Source: an uncultured Catenibacterium sp. (lineage in GTDB: Bacteria; Bacillota_I; Bacilli_A; Erysipelotrichales; Coprobacillaceae). From it: 20,039 bases of DNA. The notes beneath the pieces were generated by a model that was given only the letters and a program-made list of their open reading frames with translations, had not been told where the DNA came from and ran no database searches. The first letter of the stretch is position 1. Every line of letters begins with the position of its first letter. Below, piece after piece: positions 8,583 to 15,771 of the stretch. The DNA is taken from positions 1 through 20,039 of the forward strand of contig NZ_UQGV01000037.1 of NCBI RefSeq assembly GCF_900540665.1. Direction: 5' to 3'. A program made the position numbers and the translations under genes.

Positions 8583-9805
8583 AATGATTTCTCGATGGCC
8601 TCCTGCTTCTTTTCACGATTATATTTCGCAATAAGAGCCTGAGCCACACCAATACAAGTTAAAGCCATTAAAGTCGATGTACCACCGGCACTAATTAATA
8701 ATAAAGGCACCCCAGTCATTGGAATAAGACCAGATACGCCACCTACATTAACCATCAAATGTACAAAGAAGTAGCTTGCAATACCAATAAGAGTAAGTTT
8801 ATCTCTTGATTCTTTCATACAGAAAGCATATCTAAATAATCTATAGATAATAATAGAGTAAGGAATAAAGAATGCCATAAAGCCTACTAGTCCTAATTCT
8901 TCCACAATAATAGCGGAAATAAAGTCATTCTGTGCTTCAGGAATATAACCGAATTTCATAATAGAATTTCCAAAGCCACGACCAATTAAGCCACCATTTG
9001 TATAGCCTACAAAACCATTGATAATCTGATAATTGGATCCATAAATATCTTTTAATGGATTTAGCCATGAAGCAATACGTGCCATCTGATGACCTTTTAA
9101 GAAATGCTCATGGAATAAGATAAAAACAAGCACTGCAAGAAATACAAAGAATAATCCGATAATCTTAAAAGGACGATAATATTGCGATGGTGTCGCAAAG
9201 AATAGACAGGCAGACATGATGAGTAGAATCAAGCCACTTCCCATATCCTTCTGAACTTTCCAGCAGATAAAAAATGCGAAGAAGACAAGAAATGCTGGAA
9301 AAACAACACAGAGCACAAATTTACGTTGAACGAGTTTTTTTCTTTTTTCAGCTGATAAGCGATTTGAGATGCGGATTTGATCAGGTAAGACACCAAATAT
9401 ATAGCTCAATAGAATAATCATAACAAGCTTCATAAATTCAACAGGCTGAATAGTAATAAAACCTATCTTGATCCAGGCATGAGAGTTATTAATTGTCCAC
9501 ATAATACAGACAAGCATCATGAGTATACATATCACGTAAGCTGAAAGCATAATTGTTTCAGTTATGCGACGTGTTTTATAGGCACGTGCAAATAGAAACA
9601 TACTGAAAAAGCCAGCACCAACAAAGACACATTGTTTCAATAAGTTAATTGTCGCAAAATTAGACCCTCTACTTGCCGACATACCTACAGAAGCATCACC
9701 AATCATGACAATCCCAAAACAGGCAAGAAAAATCGCACAGGCATAGATGGTTTTATCTGTACCAGTACGTTTAAACATCATCTGTAGCTTCTTGACAAGG
9801 TTCAT
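8579..9805 (-). CDS. ftsW: SEDS-family peptidoglycan glycosyltransferase, likely FtsW
   Basis: Integral membrane polymerase of septal peptidoglycan from lipid II, working with a class B penicillin-binding protein. It is 408 residues with about ten hydrophobic segments. SEDS signatures: AWIKIG with Trp111, QPVEFMK, KDMGSGL, GGLIGRGFGNS, and IPEAQNDFISAIIVEELG, where Asp294 matches the putative catalytic aspartate of RodA/FtsW. RodA and SpoVE share these motifs; the ftsW-ylbF-rsmD-coaD neighbourhood favours FtsW. Its start overlaps the UPF0223 stop (ATGA) with only a weak ribosome site, so it is probably coupled. Confidence 0.88.
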   Translation of the reverse strand: MNLVKKLQMMFKRTGTDKTIYACAIFLACFGIVMIGDASVGMSASRGSNFATINLLKQCVFVGAGFFSMFLFARAYKTRRITETIMLSAYVICILMMLVCIMWTINNSHAWIKIGFITIQPVEFMKLVMIILLSYIFGVLPDQIRISNRLSAEKRKKLVQRKFVLCVVFPAFLVFFAFFICWKVQKDMGSGLILLIMSACLFFATPSQYYRPFKIIGLFFVFLAVLVFILFHEHFLKGHQMARIASWLNPLKDIYGSNYQIINGFVGYTNGGLIGRGFGNSIMKFGYIPEAQNDFISAIIVEELGLVGFMAFFIPYSIIIYRLFRYAFCMKESRDKLTLIGIASYFFVHLMVNVGGVSGLIPMTGVPLLLISAGGTSTLMALTCIGVAQALIAKYNREKKQEAIEKSL

Positions 9806-10059
9806 AGTTTAACCCACTCTTCTTCCTGAGCGCGTTTGAAAACTTTATAAATAGAATAACCAGACGCTTCTTCAAAAGCTTTATCTAATTGCTTCTGTAG
9901 TGATTTAGAATCTGCAATAGATGTAAAAGTACGGTAATGTTCCATAAATTCTTTAGAACTGATACCTTCTTCATAAGCCTTCTCTACGGCGTTATATAGT
10001 TCCACAACATCGATAATTTCTTCAGTTGACCAATCTGGATCTAGTGGATAATCGTACAT
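9802..10059 (-). CDS. UPF0223 family protein (YktA-like), function unknown
   Basis: An 85-residue acidic helical protein. The N-terminal YPLDPDWSTEE, the middle AVEKAYEEGI and the C-terminal EASGYSIYKV are the recognisable UPF0223 blocks (YktA of B. subtilis). No function is established for the family. It is the first gene of the eight-gene block and has a strong AGGAGG ribosome site with a TATAAT box upstream. Its 3' end overlaps ftsW. Confidence 0.85.
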   Translation of the reverse strand: MYDYPLDPDWSTEEIIDVVELYNAVEKAYEEGISSKEFMEHYRTFTSIADSKSLQKQLDKAFEEASGYSIYKVFKRAQEEEWVKL

Positions 10060-10086
10060 ATTAAAATACCTCCTAATTTAAGAAAT

Positions 10087-10115
10087 ATTATACATGAAAT
10101 AGGCTTAAAAGAAAA
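10087..10115 (-). promoter_or_regulatory. Promoter of the UPF0223-ftsW-...-pyrD block
   Basis: TATAAT at 10092-10087 on the minus strand, 27 bases before the start codon. A weak TTTTCT at 10115-10110 is in the -35 place (17-base spacer). It is divergent from the def promoter. Confidence 0.55.
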
Positions 10116-10129
10116 TAGGGTATACATAA

Positions 10130-10158
10130 TTGGAAAAAGCCAAGGACTCTGTTATAAT
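10130..10158 (+). promoter_or_regulatory. def promoter
   Basis: TTGGAA (10130-10135), a 17-base spacer and TATAAT (10153-10158): close to the housekeeping sigma consensus. The -10 lies so close to the gene that the 5' leader is only about 15 bases before the start codon. Confidence 0.8.
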
Positions 10159-10179
10159 GACACAGAGGTGAAACGAAGT

Positions 10180-10749
10180 ATGTTAAACATGAAAAATGTA
10201 ATTGATGATAAAAATCCTTTAATTCGTGAAAAATCTAAAGAAGTGACTTTACCATTAAGTGATGAAGACCGTCATACTTTAATGGAAATGTATCAATATC
10301 TTGTAGACTCTCAGGACGAAGAAAAGGCTGAAAAGTATGATTTAAGACCTGGTGTAGGTATTGCTGCTATTCAGATTGGTATTCCAAAGAGAATGTGCGC
10401 TATTTATATTCCTGCAGTAGATGAAGAAGGCAATATTGTAAAGTGTGATCAGTGGGCACTTGTTAATCCACGTATTGTTGCAAGTACTGTAAAGGTGGCA
10501 TATTTAAAGAATGGTGAAGGATGCTTATCTGTTCCTGAAGACCAGCCTGGTATTGTTCCTAGAAGTGCTAAAGTTACTGTAAAGGGTTATGACGCCTTAA
10601 CAGATCAGGAAGTGACTATTGTTGCAAGAGGCTTTACTGCTATCTGTTTACAGCATGAATTAGATCATTTTGAAGGTATTCTTTATTATGATCATTTTAA
10701 TAAAGAAGATCCAAAAGCACCAATTCCAAATGCAATGGTGATTGAATAA
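10180..10749 (+). CDS. def: Peptide deformylase
   Basis: Removes the formyl group from the N-terminal Met of new proteins; metal enzyme. All three motifs are present (numbered from the chosen start): GVGIAAIQIG (58-67; Pro of the common GLAAPQ is Ile here), EGCLS (Cys115 metal ligand) and QHELDH (His159, Glu160, His163). With 189 residues and a long insertion after residue 40, it resembles the type 2 Gram-positive enzymes. An in-frame GTG at 10168 is part of the AGAGGTG ribosome site, which is 9 bases from the ATG at 10180, so I start there. It is a single-gene unit with its own promoter and terminator. Confidence 0.95.
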   Translation: MLNMKNVIDDKNPLIREKSKEVTLPLSDEDRHTLMEMYQYLVDSQDEEKAEKYDLRPGVGIAAIQIGIPKRMCAIYIPAVDEEGNIVKCDQWALVNPRIVASTVKVAYLKNGEGCLSVPEDQPGIVPRSAKVTVKGYDALTDQEVTIVARGFTAICLQHELDHFEGILYYDHFNKEDPKAPIPNAMVIE

Positions 10750-10772
10750 TACTCCTCACGGAGTATTTTTTT
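10748..10772 (+). terminator. Terminator of def
   Basis: ATACTCC, loop TCAC, GGAGTAT, then a run of T starting at the stop codon. It is a compact, strong rho-independent hairpin. Confidence 0.88.
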
Positions 10773-10775
10773 GCA

Positions 10776-10800
10776 TTATAAAAGACAGCATACGCTGTCT
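10776..10800 (-). terminator. Terminator of the DprA-rhomboid-flavodoxin unit
   Basis: On the minus strand AGACAGC, a 4-base loop and GCTGTCT begin at the TAG stop of the flavodoxin-like gene and lead into TTTATAAT. The U tract is short, so strength is uncertain. It is back to back with the def terminator. Confidence 0.6.
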
Positions 10801-11224
10801 AATAATAATCCCTGCATATATTAATCATATCATCCACATAGACGATTCCACCATTGATTGCATTATCTGATAATTGACATTTGAGTTCTATTGGCAGCTT
10901 ACAGCAATACTGTTCACGCATAAGAGGGAGATCCTGCTTCATGCATAAATCAGATATATCATCAAGTGCCTTTGAAGAAAACATGAATGTAGAAAATAAA
11001 GCAATGTTCTTCACATGCTCACGGTTGAGCTTCATGATAAACTGTTCTACTTCTTTCGGTTTACCAAAGTATGGACAATCAAATCCCAGAACAAGAAGAT
11101 CTACACACGCATTAAAATCGAAGTCCTGAAATGAAATTGCCTGTGTTCTTGCAGTTTTTGCCATCATGGATGCAAGTTGTTGTGCATATTTACTTTTATG
11201 ACTGTAGACAATCGCAATATTCAT
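10799..11224 (-). CDS. Small flavodoxin-like protein
   Basis: A 141-residue alpha/beta protein opening MNIAIVYSHKSKYAQQLA, the beta1-loop-helix entry of the flavodoxin fold. DLLVLGFDCPYFGKP (strand 3 and the following loop) and KNIALFSTFMF (strand 4) follow in the right order. The phosphate loop is S-H-K-S-K-Y rather than the usual T/S-x-T-G-x-T, so FMN binding is not assured. Five cysteines (counting the CC pair) are seen. CGAGGTGA upstream of the ATG is a good ribosome site. It is last in a unit with the rhomboid gene 33 bases upstream. The role is unknown; electron transfer or a flavodoxin-derived regulator are both possible. Confidence 0.7.
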   Translation of the reverse strand: MNIAIVYSHKSKYAQQLASMMAKTARTQAISFQDFDFNACVDLLVLGFDCPYFGKPKEVEQFIMKLNREHVKNIALFSTFMFSSKALDDISDLCMKQDLPLMREQYCCKLPIELKCQLSDNAINGGIVYVDDMINICRDYY

Positions 11225-11257
11225 AGACTCACCTCGTGGATTTAGTATATCAAGACA

Positions 11258-11878
11258 TTATGAACTATGTAAGAACTTCTCACGTTTTCTTTTATTAATA
11301 TATAGAATAATGTAAGCAGACACAAAACCACCGATCAGACCGCTCACATGACCAGATAAAGATATTGTTGGAACAACTAAAGATATAAACAACATTAATA
11401 AAACATTCATCCCTAAGCTTCTTGCAATATCGCGAAGCTGTGAAGGAAAGAATAGATAAAGCGCACCAATAGCCCCAATGATTCCAAAAATGACACCACT
11501 GACACCACCGCTCACTGTATGTGCTCCTGCACCAAATAATAAATAAGCAATATAAGGAAGACCAGTGGTAGAAAGCATGGATGCAAGTATCACTATTATA
11601 TACTTTTTAGTTCCTATCAAGTATTCAACAAAGCAGCTTAAATCAAATAATGAGTAACAGTTAACTACAATATGCATCAAGCCAAAATGAATGAAATTAG
11701 CCGTAATCAAACGATAATATTGATGTGTGACATGAACATAATACGGATTGAATCCTCCTGCCGCTAGGCCCTGCATGGCATTCATATCAATATCAAATAA
11801 TAATGTTGTCGCTATGTAAGTTATTATACATAAAGCAAGCAATGTATATGCTACTGGAGATTTTTTTATATTATTCAT
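11258..11878 (-). CDS. Rhomboid family intramembrane serine protease
   Basis: A 206-residue polytopic membrane protein with about six hydrophobic segments. The catalytic dyad is visible: G-V-S127-G (motif GxSG) in SGGVSGVIFG, and H177 in SGHVSGLIGG. HFGLMHIVVN (64-73) is the conserved HxxxxHxxxN region of loop/TM2. Members cleave transmembrane substrates; the substrate here is unknown. I start at the ATG at 11878, preceded by GAGGATAAGC and overlapping the upstream gene's stop by 8 bases, rather than the TTG at 11899, which has no ribosome site. Confidence 0.92.
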   Translation of the reverse strand: MNNIKKSPVAYTLLALCIITYIATTLLFDIDMNAMQGLAAGGFNPYYVHVTHQYYRLITANFIHFGLMHIVVNCYSLFDLSCFVEYLIGTKKYIIVILASMLSTTGLPYIAYLLFGAGAHTVSGGVSGVIFGIIGAIGALYLFFPSQLRDIARSLGMNVLLMLFISLVVPTISLSGHVSGLIGGFVSAYIILYINKRKREKFLHSS

Positions 11879-12869
11879 GCTTATCCTCAATAAATTCAAA
11901 TATTGTCATCTGATCAATACTTGGATCATCCTTTTTAATAATAGTTTCATGTTTATCTAATATTTCTGCCAAAGTGACATCAGATTTCAAATCTTCATCG
12001 GTAAAATGTGCTTCTCCCATTTCAATCAGTCTGATATTACCGCTATACTCCAATGTTTCATAGACAAGCTGTCTTGTCCAATGAGAATGAATATTCTGAA
12101 TAGAAGTAAACCAGACAGGTCCACTGCCAATATGAGTTCCTGTAACCACTTGTACGAAGACCATACCGCAGATATAAAGATTCTTATCTAATGCATGTGT
12201 CACGTCAAATAAAGCATAAGGGTCATTGGCACTCATAATCAGAAGTTTATTCTGTTTCAAATATTTAGAATAGAGTCTGATCTTATCAAACATATGATCT
12301 GCGACAAATAAAACAGCATTCCCATTATTAGTCAGATGAGTTCTTAAAGCTAGCTCCTCTACCCCTTTTGATCCACCTACAACAAGGGTATAACCTTCCT
12401 TAGAAACCTTCTTCATGACTTCCTTAGTGACATGACGCATTGCCTTATTCATCACCTGTGGACCAGCAACCGAAATATTAACACCATAACTTAAAGAGAG
12501 ATCACCTATATAACTTATTACTAAAGGCATCTTACTTCCAAGCACTCGTAAACAAGCTGGATAATCTTCTTCATAAATAGTAGTGACGCCAATATTCTGG
12601 CTTTCTAGATTCTGAAGTGCATAAAAGAGATCAGGCAATAATTTCTGTCTTTTTTCTATCTTACGAGCTGTAAAAGCATCAAGTCCAATAATCTGAGTTA
12701 AAGTATCATAACTCATACCAGTGATCATGCTCGGCTCTTTATTTGTGGATTTTAATTTTTTCTCAATTTCCTGCCATTCTTCAGTATTCAAAGGCTGCAG
12801 AGAACTTGGAATCAAATCACCACAGCATAATATCAAGGCAAGACTGTTTAATGTTAGTTGTAATTTCAT
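11871..12869 (-). CDS. Divergent DprA/Smf-like Rossmann-fold protein
   Basis: 332 residues. A helical N-terminal part with a helix-hairpin-helix-like segment (GLDAFTARKIEKR) leads to DYPACLRVLGSKMPLVISYIGD, the phrase that opens the DprA Rossmann domain. NISVAGPQVMN, GYTLVVGGSKGVEELAL and later GTHIGSGPVW follow in DprA order. DprA loads RecA on single-stranded DNA during transformation. However, the canonical GSR..S.YG and SGxAxGIDxxAH motifs are replaced (AGPQVM; GGSKGVEELAL), and it is not next to topA, so a changed function is likely. The longer frame's ATG (12896) overlaps the -10 box; the ATG at 12869 has AAGAAGGA ten bases upstream. Confidence 0.75.
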   Translation of the reverse strand: MKLQLTLNSLALILCCGDLIPSSLQPLNTEEWQEIEKKLKSTNKEPSMITGMSYDTLTQIIGLDAFTARKIEKRQKLLPDLFYALQNLESQNIGVTTIYEEDYPACLRVLGSKMPLVISYIGDLSLSYGVNISVAGPQVMNKAMRHVTKEVMKKVSKEGYTLVVGGSKGVEELALRTHLTNNGNAVLFVADHMFDKIRLYSKYLKQNKLLIMSANDPYALFDVTHALDKNLYICGMVFVQVVTGTHIGSGPVWFTSIQNIHSHWTRQLVYETLEYSGNIRLIEMGEAHFTDEDLKSDVTLAEILDKHETIIKKDDPSIDQMTIFEFIEDKHE

Positions 12870-12894
12870 ATTCTTATATTCCTTCTTAAGTGAC

Positions 12895-12903
12895 ATTATA
12901 CCA
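12895..12903 (-). promoter_or_regulatory. Extended -10 promoter of the DprA-like/rhomboid unit
   Basis: The minus strand reads TGGTATAAT, immediately after the ppdK terminator. No clear -35. The last T of the box is followed by G, creating a chance ATG that cannot be the true start because transcription would begin downstream of it. Confidence 0.65.
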
Positions 12904-12915
12904 TAGAAAATTTAG

Positions 12916-12945
12916 ATAAAAAAGTGGCCGTTCTTACGAACGGCC
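12916..12945 (-). terminator. Terminator of ppdK
   Basis: GGCCGTTC, loop of four, GAACGGCC (perfect 8-bp GC-rich stem), then a TTTTTT tract on the minus strand, about 20 bases after the ppdK stop. Confidence 0.93.
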
Positions 12946-12966
12946 TAGTGAAAGGATAAGTAGTTA

Positions 12967-15606
12967 TTACAAAATACCCATTTTTTCTTTAACAGCAGCC
13001 TGAGCAGCAGCAAGTCTTGCGATTGGTACACGGTAAGGTGAGCAAGATACATAAGTTAATCCGATCTTATGGCAGAATTCTACTGTCTTTGGATCGCCAC
13101 CATGTTCACCACAAATACCAAGTCTGATATTAGGACGAGTTGATCTTCCCTTTTCAGATGCAATCTTCATTAATTCTCCAACGCCTTCCTGGTCAACAGT
13201 AGCGAATGGATCATGTTCATAGATATTCTTAGAATAGTAATCGCCCAAGAACTTAGCAGCATCATCTCTTGAGAAACCGAATGTCATCTGAGTTAAGTCA
13301 TTTGTACCAAATGAGAAGAATTCAGCTTCAGTTGCAATCTTATCAGCTGTGATTGCAGCTCTTGGAATTTCAATCATAGTACCAACTTCATATTTCATGT
13401 CTAATCCGCTTTCAGCAATTAACTTGTCAGCAGTCTTAACAACTACATTCTTAACATACTTTAATTCTTTAACATCACCAACTAATGGGATCATAATTTC
13501 TGGAGTAACTGCATGTCCTGTTTCCTTAGTTACGTTGATTGCAGCTTCGATAACAGCTCTTGTCTGCATTTCAGCGATTTCTGGATAAGTAACAGCAAGA
13601 CGGCATCCTCTGTGACCCATCATTGGGTTAAATTCTTTTAAGGATTCTACTCTTTCTTTTAAAGCTTCGAAAGTCATGCCTAAGCTTTCAGCTAATGGCT
13701 TGATTTCTTCATCAGTATGAGGTAAGAATTCATGTAGAGGTGGATCTAAGAAACGGATATTAACACTATATCCATCCATAGCTTTGAATAATTGTTCAAA
13801 GTCTCCTCTCTGGTATGGAAGAATTTTTTCTAATGCTTCCTTACGAGTTTCTACATCTTCAGCAGTAATCATTCTTCTGAAGTTGAAGATTCTTTCTTCT
13901 TCGAAGAACATATGTTCAGTACGGCATAAACCGATACCTTCAGCACCAAATGTTGCAGCCTGTTTAGCATCTCTTGGAGTATCAGCATTTGTTCTTACAA
14001 ATAATTTTCTTTCTTTATCAGCCCAAGCCATGAATGTTTCGAAATCACCACTGATAGCAGCAGGAACAGTCTTGATCTTCTGAGCAAATACTTCACCTGT
14101 AGAACCATTTAATGATACATAATCACCTTCAGTTAATACTGTACCATCTGGTAATGTTAATGTCTTCTTATCTTCAGAAACTCTTAATACACCACAACCA
14201 GCAACACAGCAAGTACCCATACCACGAGCAACTACTGCAGCGTGAGATGTCATACCACCACGTACTGTTAAAATACCTTTAGCTAAGTTCATACCTTCGA
14301 TATCTTCTGGAGAAGTTTCATTACGTACAAGGATCATATCCTGAACACCATTTGCATGAGCTTCCTGAACATCTTCAGCTGTGAAGTAGATATGTCCAGT
14401 AGCAGCACCTGGAGAAGCAGCTAAACCTGTAGCAACAGCCTTTGCAGCCTTGTAATCATCTTTATCGAAGTTTGGATGTAATAACTGGTCTAACTGTTTT
14501 GGTTCAACCTTTAATAATGCTTCTTCTTCATTAATCATGCCTTCTTCAACCATGTCAACAGCAATCTTTAATGCAGCCTGAGCTGTTCTCTTACCGTTAC
14601 GAGTCTGTAACATGAATAATTTACCATCTTCAATTGTGAATTCCATATCCTGCATATCTTTATAATGATCTTCAAGAATATGACAGATCTTCTGGAACTG
14701 TTCATAACATTCTGGCATAACTTCATTTAATGTTGCAATTGGCTGAGGTGTTCTGATACCAGCAACAACGTCTTCACCCTGAGCGTTCATTAAATATTCA
14801 CCGAATAATTTATTTTCACCAGTTGCTGGGTTACGAGTGAATGCAACACCAGTACCTGATTTATCACTTCTGTTACCATAAACCATCTGCTGAACGTTTA
14901 CAGCTGTACCCCAAGAACCTGGGATATCATTTAAACGACGATAAGTGATGGCACGGTCATTATTCCAAGAACCGAATACTGCTTCAACAGCAGCTAATAA
15001 CTGTTCGATTGGTTCCTGTGGGAAATCAACACCTGCATGTGCTTTATAAGCTTCTTTATATACAGCAACAACTTCTTTTAAGTCTTCTGCTGTTAATTCA
15101 GTATCGAATTCAACACCTTTTTCTTCTTTGATTGCATCAAATTTATGTTCGAAATCTGATTTTGGGAATCCCATTACAACATCAGCAAACATCTGGATGA
15201 AACGGCGATATGAATCGTATACGAAACGTTCATTTCCAGTTGCTGCAGCGAATTCCTTTGCAACTTCATCATTTAAACCAAGGTTTAATACTGTATCCAT
15301 CATGCCTGGCATAGAGATTCTTGCACCAGAACGTACAGATACTAATAATGGATTCTTTGGATCACCTAAAGTTCTTCCAGTGATTTCTTCAAGCTTTTTA
15401 ACGTGTTCAACAATCTGTTCCTTAATATCATCTGAGATCATTTTTCCGTCTTCATAATATTGTGTACAAGCTTCTGTAGTCACTGTAAAGCCCTGAGGCA
15501 CAGGTAAACCGATACCTGTCATTTCAGCAAGGTTGGCACCCTTACCACCAAGGAGATTACGCATATCCTTGTTACCTTCGCTAAATAAGTAAACATATTT
15601 TTTCAT
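12967..15606 (-). CDS. ppdK: Pyruvate, phosphate dikinase
   Basis: Interconverts pyruvate + ATP + Pi with phosphoenolpyruvate + AMP + PPi. In anaerobic Gram-positives it often runs in the glycolytic, ATP-forming direction. 879 residues: N-terminal ATP-grasp domain (GGKGANLAEM 20-29; SVRSGARISMPGMMDTVLNLG about 90-110), central phosphohistidine domain with GGMTSHAAVVARG, His455 being the phosphorylated residue (same number as in the Clostridium symbiosum enzyme), and a C-terminal PEP-binding barrel with LGICGEHGGDP holding the catalytic Cys. The frame runs 32 codons further upstream through the promoter, so I start at MKKYVYLF, which has AAGGAGGA (15617-15624) ten bases before it. It stands alone between its own promoter and terminator; no PPDK regulatory protein gene is in the window. 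Confidence 0.97.
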   Translation of the reverse strand: MKKYVYLFSEGNKDMRNLLGGKGANLAEMTGIGLPVPQGFTVTTEACTQYYEDGKMISDDIKEQIVEHVKKLEEITGRTLGDPKNPLLVSVRSGARISMPGMMDTVLNLGLNDEVAKEFAAATGNERFVYDSYRRFIQMFADVVMGFPKSDFEHKFDAIKEEKGVEFDTELTAEDLKEVVAVYKEAYKAHAGVDFPQEPIEQLLAAVEAVFGSWNNDRAITYRRLNDIPGSWGTAVNVQQMVYGNRSDKSGTGVAFTRNPATGENKLFGEYLMNAQGEDVVAGIRTPQPIATLNEVMPECYEQFQKICHILEDHYKDMQDMEFTIEDGKLFMLQTRNGKRTAQAALKIAVDMVEEGMINEEEALLKVEPKQLDQLLHPNFDKDDYKAAKAVATGLAASPGAATGHIYFTAEDVQEAHANGVQDMILVRNETSPEDIEGMNLAKGILTVRGGMTSHAAVVARGMGTCCVAGCGVLRVSEDKKTLTLPDGTVLTEGDYVSLNGSTGEVFAQKIKTVPAAISGDFETFMAWADKERKLFVRTNADTPRDAKQAATFGAEGIGLCRTEHMFFEEERIFNFRRMITAEDVETRKEALEKILPYQRGDFEQLFKAMDGYSVNIRFLDPPLHEFLPHTDEEIKPLAESLGMTFEALKERVESLKEFNPMMGHRGCRLAVTYPEIAEMQTRAVIEAAINVTKETGHAVTPEIMIPLVGDVKELKYVKNVVVKTADKLIAESGLDMKYEVGTMIEIPRAAITADKIATEAEFFSFGTNDLTQMTFGFSRDDAAKFLGDYYSKNIYEHDPFATVDQEGVGELMKIASEKGRSTRPNIRLGICGEHGGDPKTVEFCHKIGLTYVSCSPYRVPIARLAAAQAAVKEKMGIL

Positions 15607-15643
15607 AACTACTAAATCCTCCTTATGTCTTTTCACTTCTTCT

Positions 15644-15672
15644 ATTATACACGTGTAAGGGCTTACTTGCAA
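15644..15672 (-). promoter_or_regulatory. ppdK promoter
   Basis: TTGCAA (15672-15667), a 17-base spacer and TATAAT (15649-15644) on the minus strand. The leader to the ATG is roughly 30 bases. A 10-bp palindrome TACACGTGTA (15648-15657) straddles the upstream edge of the -10 box. Confidence 0.75.
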
Positions 15673-15681
15673 ACGCTTTCT
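15668..15681 (-). promoter_or_regulatory. Likely CcpA cre site overlapping the ppdK -35
   Basis: AGAAAGCGTTTGCA on the minus strand fits the catabolite-responsive consensus TGWNANCGNTNWCA with two mismatches (positions 1 and 12), and keeps the central A-N-C-G-N-T core. Overlap with the -35 predicts repression by CcpA in rich sugar. Confidence 0.55.
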
Positions 15682-15685
15682 TTTC

Positions 15686-15701
15686 TGTGATTGATTACAC
15701 A
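15686..15701. promoter_or_regulatory. TGTG-N8-CACA inverted repeat upstream of ppdK
   Basis: TGTGATTGATTACACA resembles the half sites of CRP/FNR-family operators (TGTGA-N6-TCACA) with one imperfect arm. It lies about 40 bases upstream of the -10. The sequence supports a possible regulator site but not its identity. Confidence 0.25.
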
Positions 15702-15704
15702 TTT

Positions 15705-15771
15705 AAAAAAAGCCCTATATAAGGGAATTATTATTGTTAAAAAAATAACAACTATTTTCTCTTATCGGGCT
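15705..15771 (-). terminator. Probable compound terminator after the helicase-like gene
   Basis: On the minus strand, AGCCC (at the gene's end) can pair with GGGCT (15715-15711) and ATAAG with CTTAT, enclosing an inner TTGTTA/TAACAA hairpin, followed by seven T. A smaller CCCT-TATAT-AGGG hairpin before the same T tract is an alternative. This gap holds no other gene. Confidence 0.5.

Noticed and set aside
13784..14083. Plus-strand 99-codon open frame
   Set aside because: Antisense shadow of ppdK in a conserved part of the enzyme; no recognisable protein.
15128..15457. Plus-strand 109-codon open frame
   Set aside because: It lies wholly antisense inside ppdK, whose protein is intact and conserved there; no ribosome site or family resemblance.
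15686..15701. Firm CRP/FNR operator call
   Set aside because: One half site is imperfect (ACACA rather than TCACA), and such short palindromes arise by chance in AT-rich DNA; kept only as a low-confidence site.
15607..15702. Upstream extension of ppdK
   Set aside because: The extra 32 codons cross the promoter and cre-like site; the conserved start MKKYVYLF has the strong ribosome site.
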